Positions 34,070 through 45,519 of a stretch of 64,000 nt of DNA are shown here, in pieces. Both the position numbers and the translations under genes were made by a program. The notes under the pieces were generated by a model, which was not told the origin of the DNA, searched no databases, and saw only the letters and a program-made list of their open reading frames with translations. Origin of the DNA: Erythrophleum ivorense (taxonomy: Eukaryota; Streptophyta; Magnoliopsida; Fabales; Fabaceae); the NCBI GenBank assembly GCA_026724425.1, contig JAIUCV010000652.1:1-64000 (forward strand), given 5' to 3'. The stretch's first letter is position 1; every line of letters begins with the position of its first letter.

Positions 34070-37000
34070 TGTAAGGACCTTAATTCTTAATTACTATAAT
34101 TAGGCTTAATGCATGATCAGTAGTCACAAATCAAGGTCTAAAGTCATTATGATTAATTAAAAATAGGAGAAAGTGGGAGAAATTTGAACATTGATATTAT
34201 TAGGGTCATTAGCTAAACAACCACAACTAACAAAGTCCGCAAGTGACCATAGTTATCATTTAAGACTTTGGATTATCTTGCTACTGATTTCAACTCACAA
34301 AAACTTCATATAAAGACACCCAAGTCATTGCACAACATTAACATAGTGAAATTCAAGGTTTCTAAGTCAAAATAAGACTTCGAGAACCTTCGCCATGACT
34401 TAGACCTTCCTCGTCGTAGCTAAGTTGGTTACTAGAACCTAAAAACCAAGTTTTGCATCTTGTGTTGCGGCCTAAGATTTTTCCGCTTTGACAAAGTCAC
34501 TCTTAGGTTCAACCTCACATTTTTGTAAATTGGACCCTAGCTGTAGTGGGCTTATATGGCACCATGGTGGAAAACACCCTGGAAACTACTGTAGCAAATT
34601 TTTTGATTTGCACAGTGATGGTTATACTTGCATCGTGACAAAACTAGCTATTGAAATGCTCATACCCTGACTTCCTTAACCTATGCCACGGTTGAAATTT
34701 TTGTGTCATAGCGAGGTTGTTCTTTATTACTCTCCCTAGGCAACTTTTTTATTTTGTGCCACGGTGCTCCTCATCTCTGTCTGATACTTGGCCGCGGCTC
34801 AGCTCTTCTTGGCCATAGCATGACCCTCTTCTACACCATTTCTTCATAAGTTTCACCCTATACACTCTAACTCTCCCTCAAGTAACACTCATTGGCCACT
34901 CTACCTTAAATTGTGAGGCTCTAATGGCATTAACCTACCTGACTTATCCAACTTACCTATCATTACTAATTCAAGACTTAGATGTTAATTCTTACTCATC
35001 TAGCTACCATATATTATTAAGTTCCAAGATTTATGACAGCAAAGGATTCATAAACTACCAACATTTTTACTCAAATATAATTCCATTAAAGGTTCCATGC
35101 ATACTAGTTTAAGTCAATATCTAATGTATCACACGATTACTTTTCCAAATAGTATGCCATAACTTGGGATCAATAAGATTTCATATCAGTCAACTCTCAT
35201 TCCATGACAGCAAAAATAGTTCAATTACACATATCTACAGGGCTAATGTTAAATGGCCATAAGGCATCCAATCATTCATCAATTATTAGTAAGTTACAAT
35301 CCTAATGTTCAATTCCATGGTAATTAGATTACATAACTAGTCCTTATACTTTGTTTAAGTCAATCATAATGTTGGTTGGGGATGCCACTAACTATAAAAT
35401 CTAATTCAATTTAATTCATTTTAATTATTTTAAGTTAATCATAATGTTCAATTCCATGATTAATCACTCATTTAAGTGTTCAAAGATCTTAATCACAAGA
35501 ATTAGTAATTTAATGGTAGTTGAGGTCTCAATTAACATCAAATTATTAGGTTCTTGAATCTTGAGTGGTAATTCAAGATCCTTTGCCAATGGACACAATT
35601 AGGGACTCTTAGACTAGAATCAATTACAATTAGATTAGGATAAGGATAGGGGACGAATCCAAGGCTAGTCACAAGTTCATTACTTACCTTATTAGTTCAT
35701 GCAATTAGGTAGCAATTAGGAATTTTGTTTCAATTTCATTTTAGATAGTTTAATTAGATAAAAAAACCCCTTAAATTAGATAGTTTTTAGGATCTTTCAC
35801 TTATAAAACCCAATTAAGCATTGAACTCCATTTCCAAGGGAGATGACTTAGGTTGCACCACTAGCTATAAATTTTAATTCAACCTAGGTTTATTTTGACA
35901 GTTGCGCAACATGACCTCTCACTCATTCTGATAGACTTGCTTTTATATAGTTCATTTTGTCATTTTACGAAAATTACTATTTGTTACATGGGGTCAGTGC
36001 ATTCAAGGGTTTGATCACAACCCGTGCCCGATCGAAGCACAATGCATGGGTGGCAGCCACACTATAGCTCCACCATGGACTCATAAGGTCCAATCACAAC
36101 ACAATTCAAGTAGCTAACTAATCATTTAGCATTTGAAAATCATACATGTACAACAAATACTAGATTAACATGAACATATACATAGAATTAGTAAATTAAC
36201 CCTAGTTACCTTAATGAAGCTAATTATTCTTCCTTTAACTATCATTAATATCAAAATGCACATCAAGCCCTAACCACCAATGGATTTCAATTTCAGATTT
36301 TAACTTCCCCATGCCAAACACTACCATAGTTCACTCCAATTTATGGGTAATTTCATATAAAGCCAAAGCCCATATCATAGGTCAACTATAGAGGTCTCAA
36401 ACTAGCAGACAATGCATCAAAATGAGAAGAGAATACTTACCTAACAACACCCATAGCCTTAACATCTAAAAATCCACCATGGAAGAATCAAACAACAAGT
36501 TTCCATTTTGGGTGGAAGATAAACCAATCAGGCCAAATTGAAGTGGAAGAAGAAAGGATCAAATTTCATGATGGTTACCTTAGCTGAATCTTACTCTAAA
36601 TATGAGAAATAGAGCTAAAATAATGATAGAAACCCTAGCCTCTCCTCAAGGTGCGAAAATAGGTTTATCACTCTGTAGAACCAAGCATTTTACTCTTCCA
36701 AATAGGTGTGGCTGCTAAACCTTAGGGTTGTTAATGAGAAATGGGCTGACCCAATAGCCCAAGGTCCAATTAGGCTCATTTTTAGTGGTTGGGCTATGAT
36801 TCAATGAATGGGCTTTAGAAAGTTTAGAGCTAAAAGTGGAATATGCTAACCCAAAAGCCCAATTCCTTGTGGGTTCATTTATATGCTTGTTGGACTATGG
36901 ATTATAAGGTTACATGGGTCATATATAAGAGTTGGGCCTAGCTAAAATAGTCTATTAACATTTGGGTCTGCATAATTAAATATTAGGCCTTTAAAAAATG

Positions 37001-37229
37001 GAATTGAATCTCCCTAAGGCTAAGATTGGGCTTCTACACTAAACCTAAAGTAATAATTAAGTTAATTATAAGGCCCAATTTAATGCCTCCCCTTCTCTTA
37101 ATTAAATCTATATTAACAATTTAGTCCTCCATAAGGTCTACCCCCCTTTCCACTTACTTAGTTTTACTAATTACCTAGATTAATTCTCTAATCATCATAA
37201 TTATCCTTAATTAACTTCGGGGTATTACA
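34070..37229 (-). repeat. 3' LTR of element C
   Basis: Plus-strand ends TGTAAGGACC and CGGGGTATTACA. Contains the GC-motif array (about 34383-34825) and a TGGGCY-rich U3 (about 36740-37080), with a donor-like AAG|GTAACC near 36575. Compared with 41210-43035, the region holding the acceptor-like site has been replaced by foreign sequence at about 35357-35987. Confidence 0.87.
35357..35987 (+). repeat. Family E-like fragment inside the element C 3' LTR
   Basis: About 630 bp replaces some 400 bp present in the other LTR of element C. Its last part (GGGAGATGACTTAGGTTGCAC..., then GACAGTTGCGCAAC) is the reverse complement of the start of the E LTRs at 22376 and 45522, so it is an E-like LTR end in plus orientation. 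No clean duplication was found. Confidence 0.6.
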
Positions 37230-37246
37230 TTCTCCCCTCCTTTTAG
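37230..37246 (-). promoter_or_regulatory. Polypurine tract of element C
   Basis: Same purine tract as in element B (minus strand CTAAAAGGAGGGGAGAA), directly bordering the 3' LTR. Its retention shows that element C kept the cis signals needed for reverse transcription. Confidence 0.85.
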
Positions 37247-40200
37247 GAATTTTGTTCTCAAAATTAGTCATACCTTACTCAAATAGTATTAGAAAAATCC
37301 TTTCTCATAGCTTCCTCCTTGGTTTCTCAAATAGTTTTGCTAAAAATTAGTTCTTCCTTATTACTTTCCTGAAGAGGATGTTCTTATTATGTTACTATTA
37401 CTACTCCACTTGGTATCCATAATTCTATTTATTATCATTATTACCTATATCATGTTTTCTTTTTTTTTCCAATCAACTGAGGTTAAATGACATATAGACC
37501 TATGCATTCCATATTCTTCCTTTCTCCACCACTAAAGAGATCTTGACCGAGTTACACTTAATCACCTTATAGCAAGTTCTAGACACTTAGCTCAAATAAA
37601 TCTTAATTTTCTCTCCCTTTATAGCTTTTTGTTTTGTTCTGTTTTATATTTATCTTTTTTTCTTTTCTTCTTTAGACTGGGAAACTTAGATTAGATAACC
37701 CTATAGGATGTAAGGCCTACTTCAATTAAGAAGGTTGACTAAAGAAATGTTAGGATATTCTAAGTGAAGGATGAATGAAACTCTATTATGAAATAAGATT
37801 ATTTACCTATGCTGCTATTAACAGGATAAATACTATATAGCTAATTAAGTGGAATTTTGTATAACTCTTGGTGTCAATTATTAAAGAGAGTTAGACTAAG
37901 CATTTAGGAGTTATTCCTTAAATGAATTAAGAGTTAAGAAGGAAGGGAAATCAATATAAAATTTAATAATCTTCTAAAATCATTGCATACATTATACTCT
38001 TATTTATGGTCCGTCAGTAAAAGGTCTATTATTTCCATTAAACACATAAACTTTCTTTTTTTTTGTCAAGATTTTCCAAGGGTTGGAACTGATATAAAGT
38101 CTGATTTTATAGCTAACCAATTTAAGGCATTCAAACACTCTAAGGTCACCTTCCACCTAATCGAAATCAAACATAATCTCTTAAGTGAGGATAAACATGA
38201 TCCTTTAAGTCTAGGTTATATTCCTTTATAAGGCCTGATTTTAAGGGTGAAAGTACCTCGTCTAGAGTATCAAGGTAATTGTTTAAGACTTAGGAATGAG
38301 TCTCCTTAAATTTTACAAGCCATAGCTGAAGTGGATACTTTATTAGATGACATAGCTTCAACAACTTGCCTACACTAGGAATTTCCAATTCATAGTGATG
38401 GTTCATTATAAACAATCTAATCGTCATTCGTAGGTGTAATCAGCATAGGAAAACCCTTAGTAGACCTCTTCTCTCTTTCTTTTACTTATTTATTTATTTT
38501 TGTTGTACTTGTAAAGGCATCACCACAATCACATACATGTGATTCCAAAGACTACCATGATCAATATATCCAAGTGTTTCATCTTGATTCTTAGTTACTG
38601 CAAGCTTTAGTAGTCAACTTAATGGCATCTATACTTGTTTGAAATCAACTGAACATCTCTTTGGATTTTATGTCATTATATAGTGCCAAAGGATTCCTCA
38701 TTCGTATTTGCTACACCTAACAAGGTATTTTCACACAAGTATAGTCATACTTCAATTAGCATACTTTTGACCCTTTTTCTGTGATACTCTAATTTCTCTC
38801 AAACTTTCTTCTATACCACTAAGTTTTCTTTTCTTTCTAATTGAGAAATTCATAATAATTCTTAAAGAGTAATGAGATAATATCTTGTTAACAAGGTTTA
38901 GGATCTTGTTAACAAAATATTGTATTTAGTGATGTGAAATTCGAGACCTTGTTAACAAGGCTCTTTGACAGCAAGTACAAGGTCTTTTGACTGTAAGCTA
39001 CATCATATAATATGAGATGATATGATAATTTTCGTCCTTAGATAATGGTTCGTGCCAACCACAACTAACTCTTTTACTCCCCTAGAAGTTCTTAGGCCTC
39101 AATTCACATTTGGCTATTAGGAGTTAAATTAACATAATAAGGAGACTTAGTAAGTCTTTTCATCATCATACATTCCCCAATTATCAACAGATCAAGCAGG
39201 GGTTTTCAATGAGAGGTTTCTAGTATCATCTCCATCTGGTAATTAATTCTTCCTTGTCAATCATTTCACTAAGGTTCTATTGTCATAGTGTGACTTAGTT
39301 ACATTACTACCATTTTCTCATTTGCTTACCAAAGCTATTATTTTAGATTAGGGAGTCCTTTTTCAAAACTAGGGAGTTTTAACACCAGAGTGAATGCTAG
39401 TCCATCTCAAATTCCTAATGTCATATTTATTCCCTTAATCACACTGCACTTGATACATGACAATAAAGCTACTAATGGTGGAATCAGACTTTGCCTTTAA
39501 ATATTAGCAGATAAATCTTTTCTTTAACCATAACATGATCATCACCCTATGATGACTGTATCTTAAGCACTAGTACGCACAAGGGTACCACTTATTCTCT
39601 TCTTAGGTGGATCCATATCATCAAGATCTCCTCTTTACCTTTCAGGTAGAAAGTCTACTTAGTCTAGTTTGATGCCAATTTGGTGGTCAAAACTCATCAA
39701 GTCATATAATACATGCCATGCCCAGCATGCCTCAAGCACCAAAGTGCTGGAAAGGAGCACATCCCACATGCTTTTAGCACCAAAGTGCTGCAAAATCTTA
39801 TCTTACACTCCTAGAGTGTATCATGCAAGTATAGTGCACTTAACCATAACCCAAATGCGCATCAACACATAGTATAAGTAAATTGAATCACACAAAAGAG
39901 GCAACATGTATAAGTGCCATGTGCCTACATACTTTACCCTTATTACCCTAGTGGGTTGTCTTCCCCTTATCATAAATTTTCTTTTTCTTCTTTTTGGTTA
40001 TGGTACAATAAGAGAGAAACTTTGATGCTCTCAAGTTTCCTTTCAAAACATCATCCCCCTTAATCTCTCATTTTAAGGTTGCTACTCCCCATCCAAAAAT
40101 GGTTTTCACCATTCCAAGGGCTTCTGGCCCCTTTGCAAATCATCACCAACAAAGGATAGCTTACTCACCCTAATAGTTGAACAAACTATTTGAAATGTTC

Positions 40201-41195
40201 TTTAGCTCTTAATGCCCTTACTCATTAGGCCCAAAATATGATAGCTAGGATCGAGTAATTGCATTCTTTATTAACCAAGATTAAGCAAGTGGGTTAGGAC
40301 CTTTGTACCTACCAAGCCTAAGTCTTGTGGGACCTTTCAAAGCCTACATAATTCTAACTCATTATGGATTGTATATCACTTTAAATATATGATCAATCAT
40401 ACTAATTTATTATACACTAGTTCCTAAACTTTCATTGTCAATTTTCCAATCATAAGTAAGACTTACATCTTACCCTTCCATAAAGTTACTATAACTAGTT
40501 AAGTATCTTACTTTGTACTGTTGCCTTCTAAGTTCTCAACATCATTTTAAATGGCCCTTGAAAAGCTTATAATTTTCCTTAGGTATAGAATTGCTACTCT
40601 TGTTATGATCAGTTAACCACTTCAATAGACTAGTCAACTAGTCGGCCATACCCAATTAACTTGCTTGGTAAAAAGGGTGGTCAACTAGTCACAAATACTA
40701 TTAGTCATTTTGCTCATCATTCTCATCAGTTATCTAGTATCATTCATTTAGTCAGCAAGTGGCCAGTTCATCTATTGTGTAGCTAGTTAGCAACAAGTCT
40801 CAATCGATTGACTATCTAGTTTAAGACCAGTAACCTAGTTTTGAAAAAAGAAGGGTAAAATTCTAGTCTTTTCTTTGGCACTAACAACCTTAAGTATCAA
40901 AAACTAGAGTTATTGAAGCAACATGAAACATGATCTTATTGTATTCTATTATTCTTAAGGGCATACTTGTTAAGATAGATGATCCTCCAAATAAGATTCA
41001 AGAAACATTAATTTTAGCAGTCACTACAAGCCTCATATCATTATTCCTCTATATTTCCTTTTAAGAGGTAAAAAGAAACAAAAACATGCTCACATACTTA
41101 GCTACTCTTATAAGCTAGTACTATGGCAAATATGCATCATGATTGCCAAGTTTCTAACCACAAAATTTAAATTAGCATAGTTTTTCTGAACCATT
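37247..41195 (-). other. Interior of element C, mostly non-coding
   Basis: About 3.95 kb without a recognisable retrotransposon domain; the longest ATG frames are about 80 codons and match nothing I know. The first roughly 150 bp next to the polypurine tract still aligns with the element B chromodomain end. Elsewhere there are short structured repeats: three CTTGTTAACAAG-type palindromes (38884-38959), two AGCACCAAAGTGCT hairpins (39735-39748 and 39776-39789) and a stretch rich in ACTAGTC words (40620-40860). Such an interior fits a large retrotransposon derivative that relied on enzymes made elsewhere, probably by B. Confidence 0.7.
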
Positions 41196-41207
41196 GCTCT
41201 GATACCA
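41196..41207 (-). promoter_or_regulatory. Primer binding site of element C (initiator Met tRNA)
   Basis: Minus strand TGGTATCAGAGC, a perfect match to the standard plant initiator methionine tRNA primer site, 2 bp from the 5' LTR start at 41210. Confidence 0.93.
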
Positions 41208-41209
41208 AA

Positions 41210-43035
41210 TGTAATGACCCTAATTCTTAATTATTGTAATTAGGCTTAATAACATGACAAGTAGTCACAAATCAAGGTCTAATGTCATTATGATTAATTA
41301 AAAATTGAAGAAAGTGGAGAAAAATTTGAACCTTGATATCATTAGGGTCATTAGCTAAAATAACCACAACTAATCAAGTCCACACATGATCATAGTTATC
41401 ATTTAAGACTTTAGATTCATCTTGCTACTGATTTCAACTCATAAAAACCTCATATAAAGACTCCCAAGTCATTGCACAACATTAACATAGTGAAATTCAA
41501 GTTTTCTAAGTTAAAAATAAGAGTTTGAAAACCTTTGCCGCGACTTCGACCTTCCCTGCCATAGCTAATTGGTTACTAGAACCTAAAAACTAGTTTTCAC
41601 ATCTTATACCATGGCATAAGATTTTCACACCCTGGCCAAGTCGCTCTTTGGTTCAACCTCACATTTTCACAAATTGGACCCTAACCATGGCGAGCCTATA
41701 TGGTGCTGTGGTGGAAAATACACTAGAACCTATTGTAGCAAATTTTCTGATTCACACCATAGCGGCTATACCTGCACTGTAGTGAAACTAACTACTAGAA
41801 CACTTATACCCTGACTTCCTTGACCTACGCTGTGGCTAAAAATTTTGCATCGCAGCGAGGTTGCTCTCTGTTACCCTCCCTGGGTAACTTTTTCATTTTG
41901 TACTATGGCGCTCCTCCTCTCTGCTTGATACTTGGCTGCGACTCAGCTCTTCTTAGCCGCGGCATGACCCTCTTCTGCACTATTTCTTCTTAAGTTTTGC
42001 CTTATACACTTTAACTCTCTCTCTAGTAACACTCCTTGACCACTCTACCTTAAATTGTGAGGCTCAAATGGCATTAACCTACCTTACTTACCTAACTTAT
42101 CTATTATTACTAATTCAAGACTTAGGTGTTGATTTCTACTCATCTAGCTACCATGTATCAGTAAGTTCCAAGATTTATGATAGCAAAGGATTTATAAACT
42201 ACTAACATTTTTATTCAAACATAATTCCATTAAAGGTTCCATGCATCACTAGTTTAAGTCAACATCTAATGTATCACATGATTACCTTTCCAAATAGTAT
42301 ATCATAACCTCTGATTAACAAGATTTCATATCAGTTAACCCCTATTTCATGATAGTAAAAATGGTTCAATTACACATATCTATAGGGCTAATGCTAAATG
42401 GCCATAAGGCATCTCGTCATTCATCAATTATTAGTCAATTACAATTATAATGTTCAATTCCATAGTAATTAGATTACATAACCAGTCCCTATACTTGGCA
42501 ATTCATGATGCGATGTGGCAAATGCATTAAAGGTAATATCCTTGTTACACAAATCCAACCTTACAAGGTTTCCAAACCTATGTGCTACCAAGCCATACAA
42601 GAAGCTTCCATTAATTTCTCCTTGCCATTAAGAGGTCCGGTCCCTGAAAATGTTAGCCTATAATCAGGGTGAAATATATAATCTCACTTATAAGAGGCAA
42701 ATTCCATAGGCATGTTCATATTAGTCAACATAATGCAATTATACAGAAAACATACTGAAGCCATCAATATCATCAGCAAATGAACTGGTTAAACTACTAG
42801 TGACTACCATCCTATACCAGTAATCACATATAACATGTTAAAGGCCAATATCATTGGGAAAGACCCATCAACGGCACCAACTCCCTAATGAGTACAACCT
42901 AGGCTCAGTGCATTCAAGGGTCTTATCACAACCCCATACCCGATTGAAGCACAATGCACAGGTGGCAGCCGTAACACAGCTCCACCATGGACTTATAAGG
43001 TGCAACCACAACAAATTAATTTGAGTAGGTCATGG
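41210..43035 (-). repeat. 5' LTR of element C, truncated
   Basis: Starts TGTAATGACCC next to the primer site and follows the 3' LTR of the element, including the GC-motif array (about 41535-41965) and an acceptor-like TTTTCAG near 42644. It ends abruptly around 43035 at the join with an inverted B-type LTR, so its U3 part is missing. Confidence 0.85.
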
Positions 43036-45436
43036 TGAAAAACTAATAGAGGCCCAATGATTTTAAGTACAGAACCAACTTCTTGTTGTTAGACTTGGCC
43101 CAAGAGAGACCACCTAACAATAGCCTAATTTGGTTAAGTGAGATAGAGGCCCAAGACCTAATTTACATAAACTCTTACAGCTGGCCCAACATTCATTATG
43201 CAGACCTAAATTAGATTGACTCTTGGAACTTGGCTTAACCCAATCAAAATTCTGTAACCCAACTTATGAAATCTGGCCCTATAAGTATAAATCTCAAACC
43301 TACTTGGAATTGGGCTTTTGGGTTAGCCCATAACCCATTTAAGACTCAACTTAAACCTAACTAAACCATACACACCTTTAGCCCCTTTTACCATTCTATA
43401 GAAACACAAAACATAAGAAGCAAATTCGGAGGTCTCTTGGAGGCTAGGTTTCTCAATACTTTTTTGGCCCCATTTCCCCTATCTAGACCAAAATTCAACT
43501 AAGGTGAGTGTTATATAACTCAATGCTTTCCTCTTTCTTTTCAATTTGACTAAATTATATAACTCAATATTTCCATGGTGAAATTTCAGAGGTTAGAGGT
43601 AAAGGTGTTGCTAGGTAAGTATAAACTCCTCATATCGATACTTTTTCTACTAGTTAGTGACCATTATAGTAGATTTATAGTATGGGTATTAATTTTGTGC
43701 AAATTTGCCAAGAGTTTAAGGTGATATTCTGAAGCTTTTGGTGTGGGAACATTCAAATTCGAATTTGGTTCTTGTAGTAGTTACGTAAGTGTTTTTTAAG
43801 TAGCCCTTTGTAGTTTAACTCCTTAAGTAATGGGTTTGCTGATATAAATGATGATTAGGGATAGTAATGATGTGGTTTTGTGTCCATAGGTTGAAGTAGC
43901 ATCTTGTTGGCTCTTAAAGAATTGTCTACAAGTGAGGTAACGAGGGTTCATCTTAAATTCCAGGCATATGTCTATTTTAATTCTATATCTACTATACATA
44001 AATAATTTGAATGCATAATGAATGATTGGCTAAATGTATATTATGATTGGACCTTGTAAGTCCATGGTGGAGTTGTGGTGCGGCTACCACCCATGCATGT
44101 ATTTCGATCAGGTTTTATTTGCTTATATGACTTGTATATTTTCTAATTTTTATATGATTTTATGCACATATGTTAATTAAATTGAAATATATGAATGGAA
44201 TTTGCATGGATTACTAAGATTTGTATCTTACCCCATTTCATGGGCTAACTATTTTAGGTGAAGGTCCTTCAAGTAAGGATAAAGTTAAGCAAGTGGACGA
44301 ACATCCATGAGCTGAGGCCTAGTGTGGGAAGCTACAGTTGGACTAAGCTAATTTAGTGTAGATGTTAAGTTTGTTATTCTTTTGTATAGCATCATCATGT
44401 AATCATATTGCCAAGGGTAGGAGATTGTGTTTTGTTAACCTAGAATGTATTTATAGAGGAGTTAGACCGCATGCTAAATTGGTATCTGATGTACAAACTT
44501 ATATATCTGACATGGAACCTAGCTTATGCTAAGATATGGTCAACTATTTGAGTATGTAATCATGTGATAACTTAAATGATAACTTAAACTAGTGATGTAT
44601 GGAACCTCTATTGGAATATGTATTTAAATGGCAAATGTTGGTAGCTTATGAATCCTTACTATCATTACTTCATGAATTTGCTAATACATGGTAGTTAGAT
44701 GAGTAGGAATCAATACTTAAGTACTGAACTAGTAATGATAGGTTCATGCCGCAATCAAAATGACTAAGTCACAGCTAGAAGTCCAACTAAAGCGAGGAGC
44801 ACCACAGTGTAAGGTGTCTTGCCGCAGTGTAAAATGAAAATATTGCCTAGGGAGGTTAACAGAGAGCAACCTCGCTGCAGCGTATGTCAAGGGAATTAGG
44901 TGATGAGTTTTCCAATAGCTAGTTTCACTGCAGCATAAGTATAGCCCATTACAACTCAAATCGCAAAGCTTTGTACAGTAGCTCCAAGGGGTGTTTTTAC
45001 TGTGGTGCCACATAGGCCCACCACGGCGAGGGTCTAACTTGCTGCTGTGAAAAAGTGAGGTTGAACCTGAGAGCAACTTAGTCGCAGCAAGAAAGTTTCA
45101 AGTTGCAACGAAAGTTCCCAAACTCTTAATTTTAGCCTAGAAACCTTGGTTTTTCTTATGGTAATGCTAAGGAATATTTTAGAAACACTTGTATGAGATT
45201 TTTGTGAGTTGGAATTAATGGATAAATGTATTAAAAGCTTTTGATTGAGGATTAGATTCACTTATTTGCATAAATAGTTGTGATTATTTGGTTAATAACT
45301 CTAATAACATCAAGGTTTAAATTTTCCCCACTTTCTCTTATTTTAAATTAATCATAATGACCTTAGACTTTGATTTGCAATTACTAATCATGCTATTAAG
45401 CCTAATTACAATAATTAAGAATTAGGGTCGTTACAC
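43036..45436 (+). repeat. Family B LTR, plus orientation, 5'-truncated
   Basis: Begins mid-U3 (TGGGCY-rich sequence) and runs to the true end GGGTCGTTACA at 45436. It keeps a consensus donor AAG|GTGAGT (43501-43509), an acceptor-like ATTTTAG|GTGAAGG (44257) and the GC-motif array (about 44745-45110). With 41210-43035 it forms an inverted LTR pair. The right flank CAAAT (45437-45441) would be half of a duplication whose partner is gone, which implies a deletion at the junction. Confidence 0.82.
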
Positions 45437-45500
45437 AAATACTACACAAAAATAGAGCAAAAACACCTATAAAACCTTTTCAAGCAATTAAAAATCCAAA
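45437..45500 (-). other. Leader remnant of an E-family element
   Basis: Short AT-rich stretch on the interior side of the primer site. The rest of the interior of this element is absent, removed or displaced by the inverted B-type LTR to its left. Confidence 0.5.
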
Positions 45501-45519
45501 CTCCCCAATAACAATGCCA
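45501..45519 (-). promoter_or_regulatory. Decayed primer binding site (tRNA-Asp type)
   Basis: Minus strand TGGCATTGTTATTGGGGAG next to the LTR start. It resembles the TGGCGCCGTTGCCGGGGA primer site known from Tat/Athila/Ogre elements. All six differences are C-to-T or G-to-A transitions, as expected from deamination of methylated cytosine. It marks the LTR at 45522 as a 5' LTR on the minus strand. Confidence 0.72.

Larger units (their letters stand above)
34070..43035 (-). mobile_element. Element C: non-autonomous LTR element (LARD-like)
   Basis: Minus-strand element with B-type LTRs: 3' LTR 34070-37229, polypurine tract, about 3.95 kb of almost non-coding interior, perfect Met-tRNA primer site at 41196-41207, and a 5' LTR from 41210 that breaks off near 43035. 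The two LTRs are clearly alike (about one difference in ten in the first 300 bp by eye), which supports one element. Only a trace of chromodomain codons next to the polypurine tract survives. The left flank ATTAA (34065-34069) is the expected duplication half; the right half is lost. It sits in the gag leader of element B. Confidence 0.83.

Noticed and set aside
37983..38231. 82-codon frame in the interior of element C
   Set aside because: No recognised domain, ordinary length for AT-rich random sequence, and no second copy in the window for comparison.
40620..40860. Many ACTAGTC/TAGTCA words, at first suggestive of a CRISPR-like or satellite array
   Set aside because: Spacing is irregular and no unit longer than about 9 bp repeats; plants do not carry CRISPR arrays.
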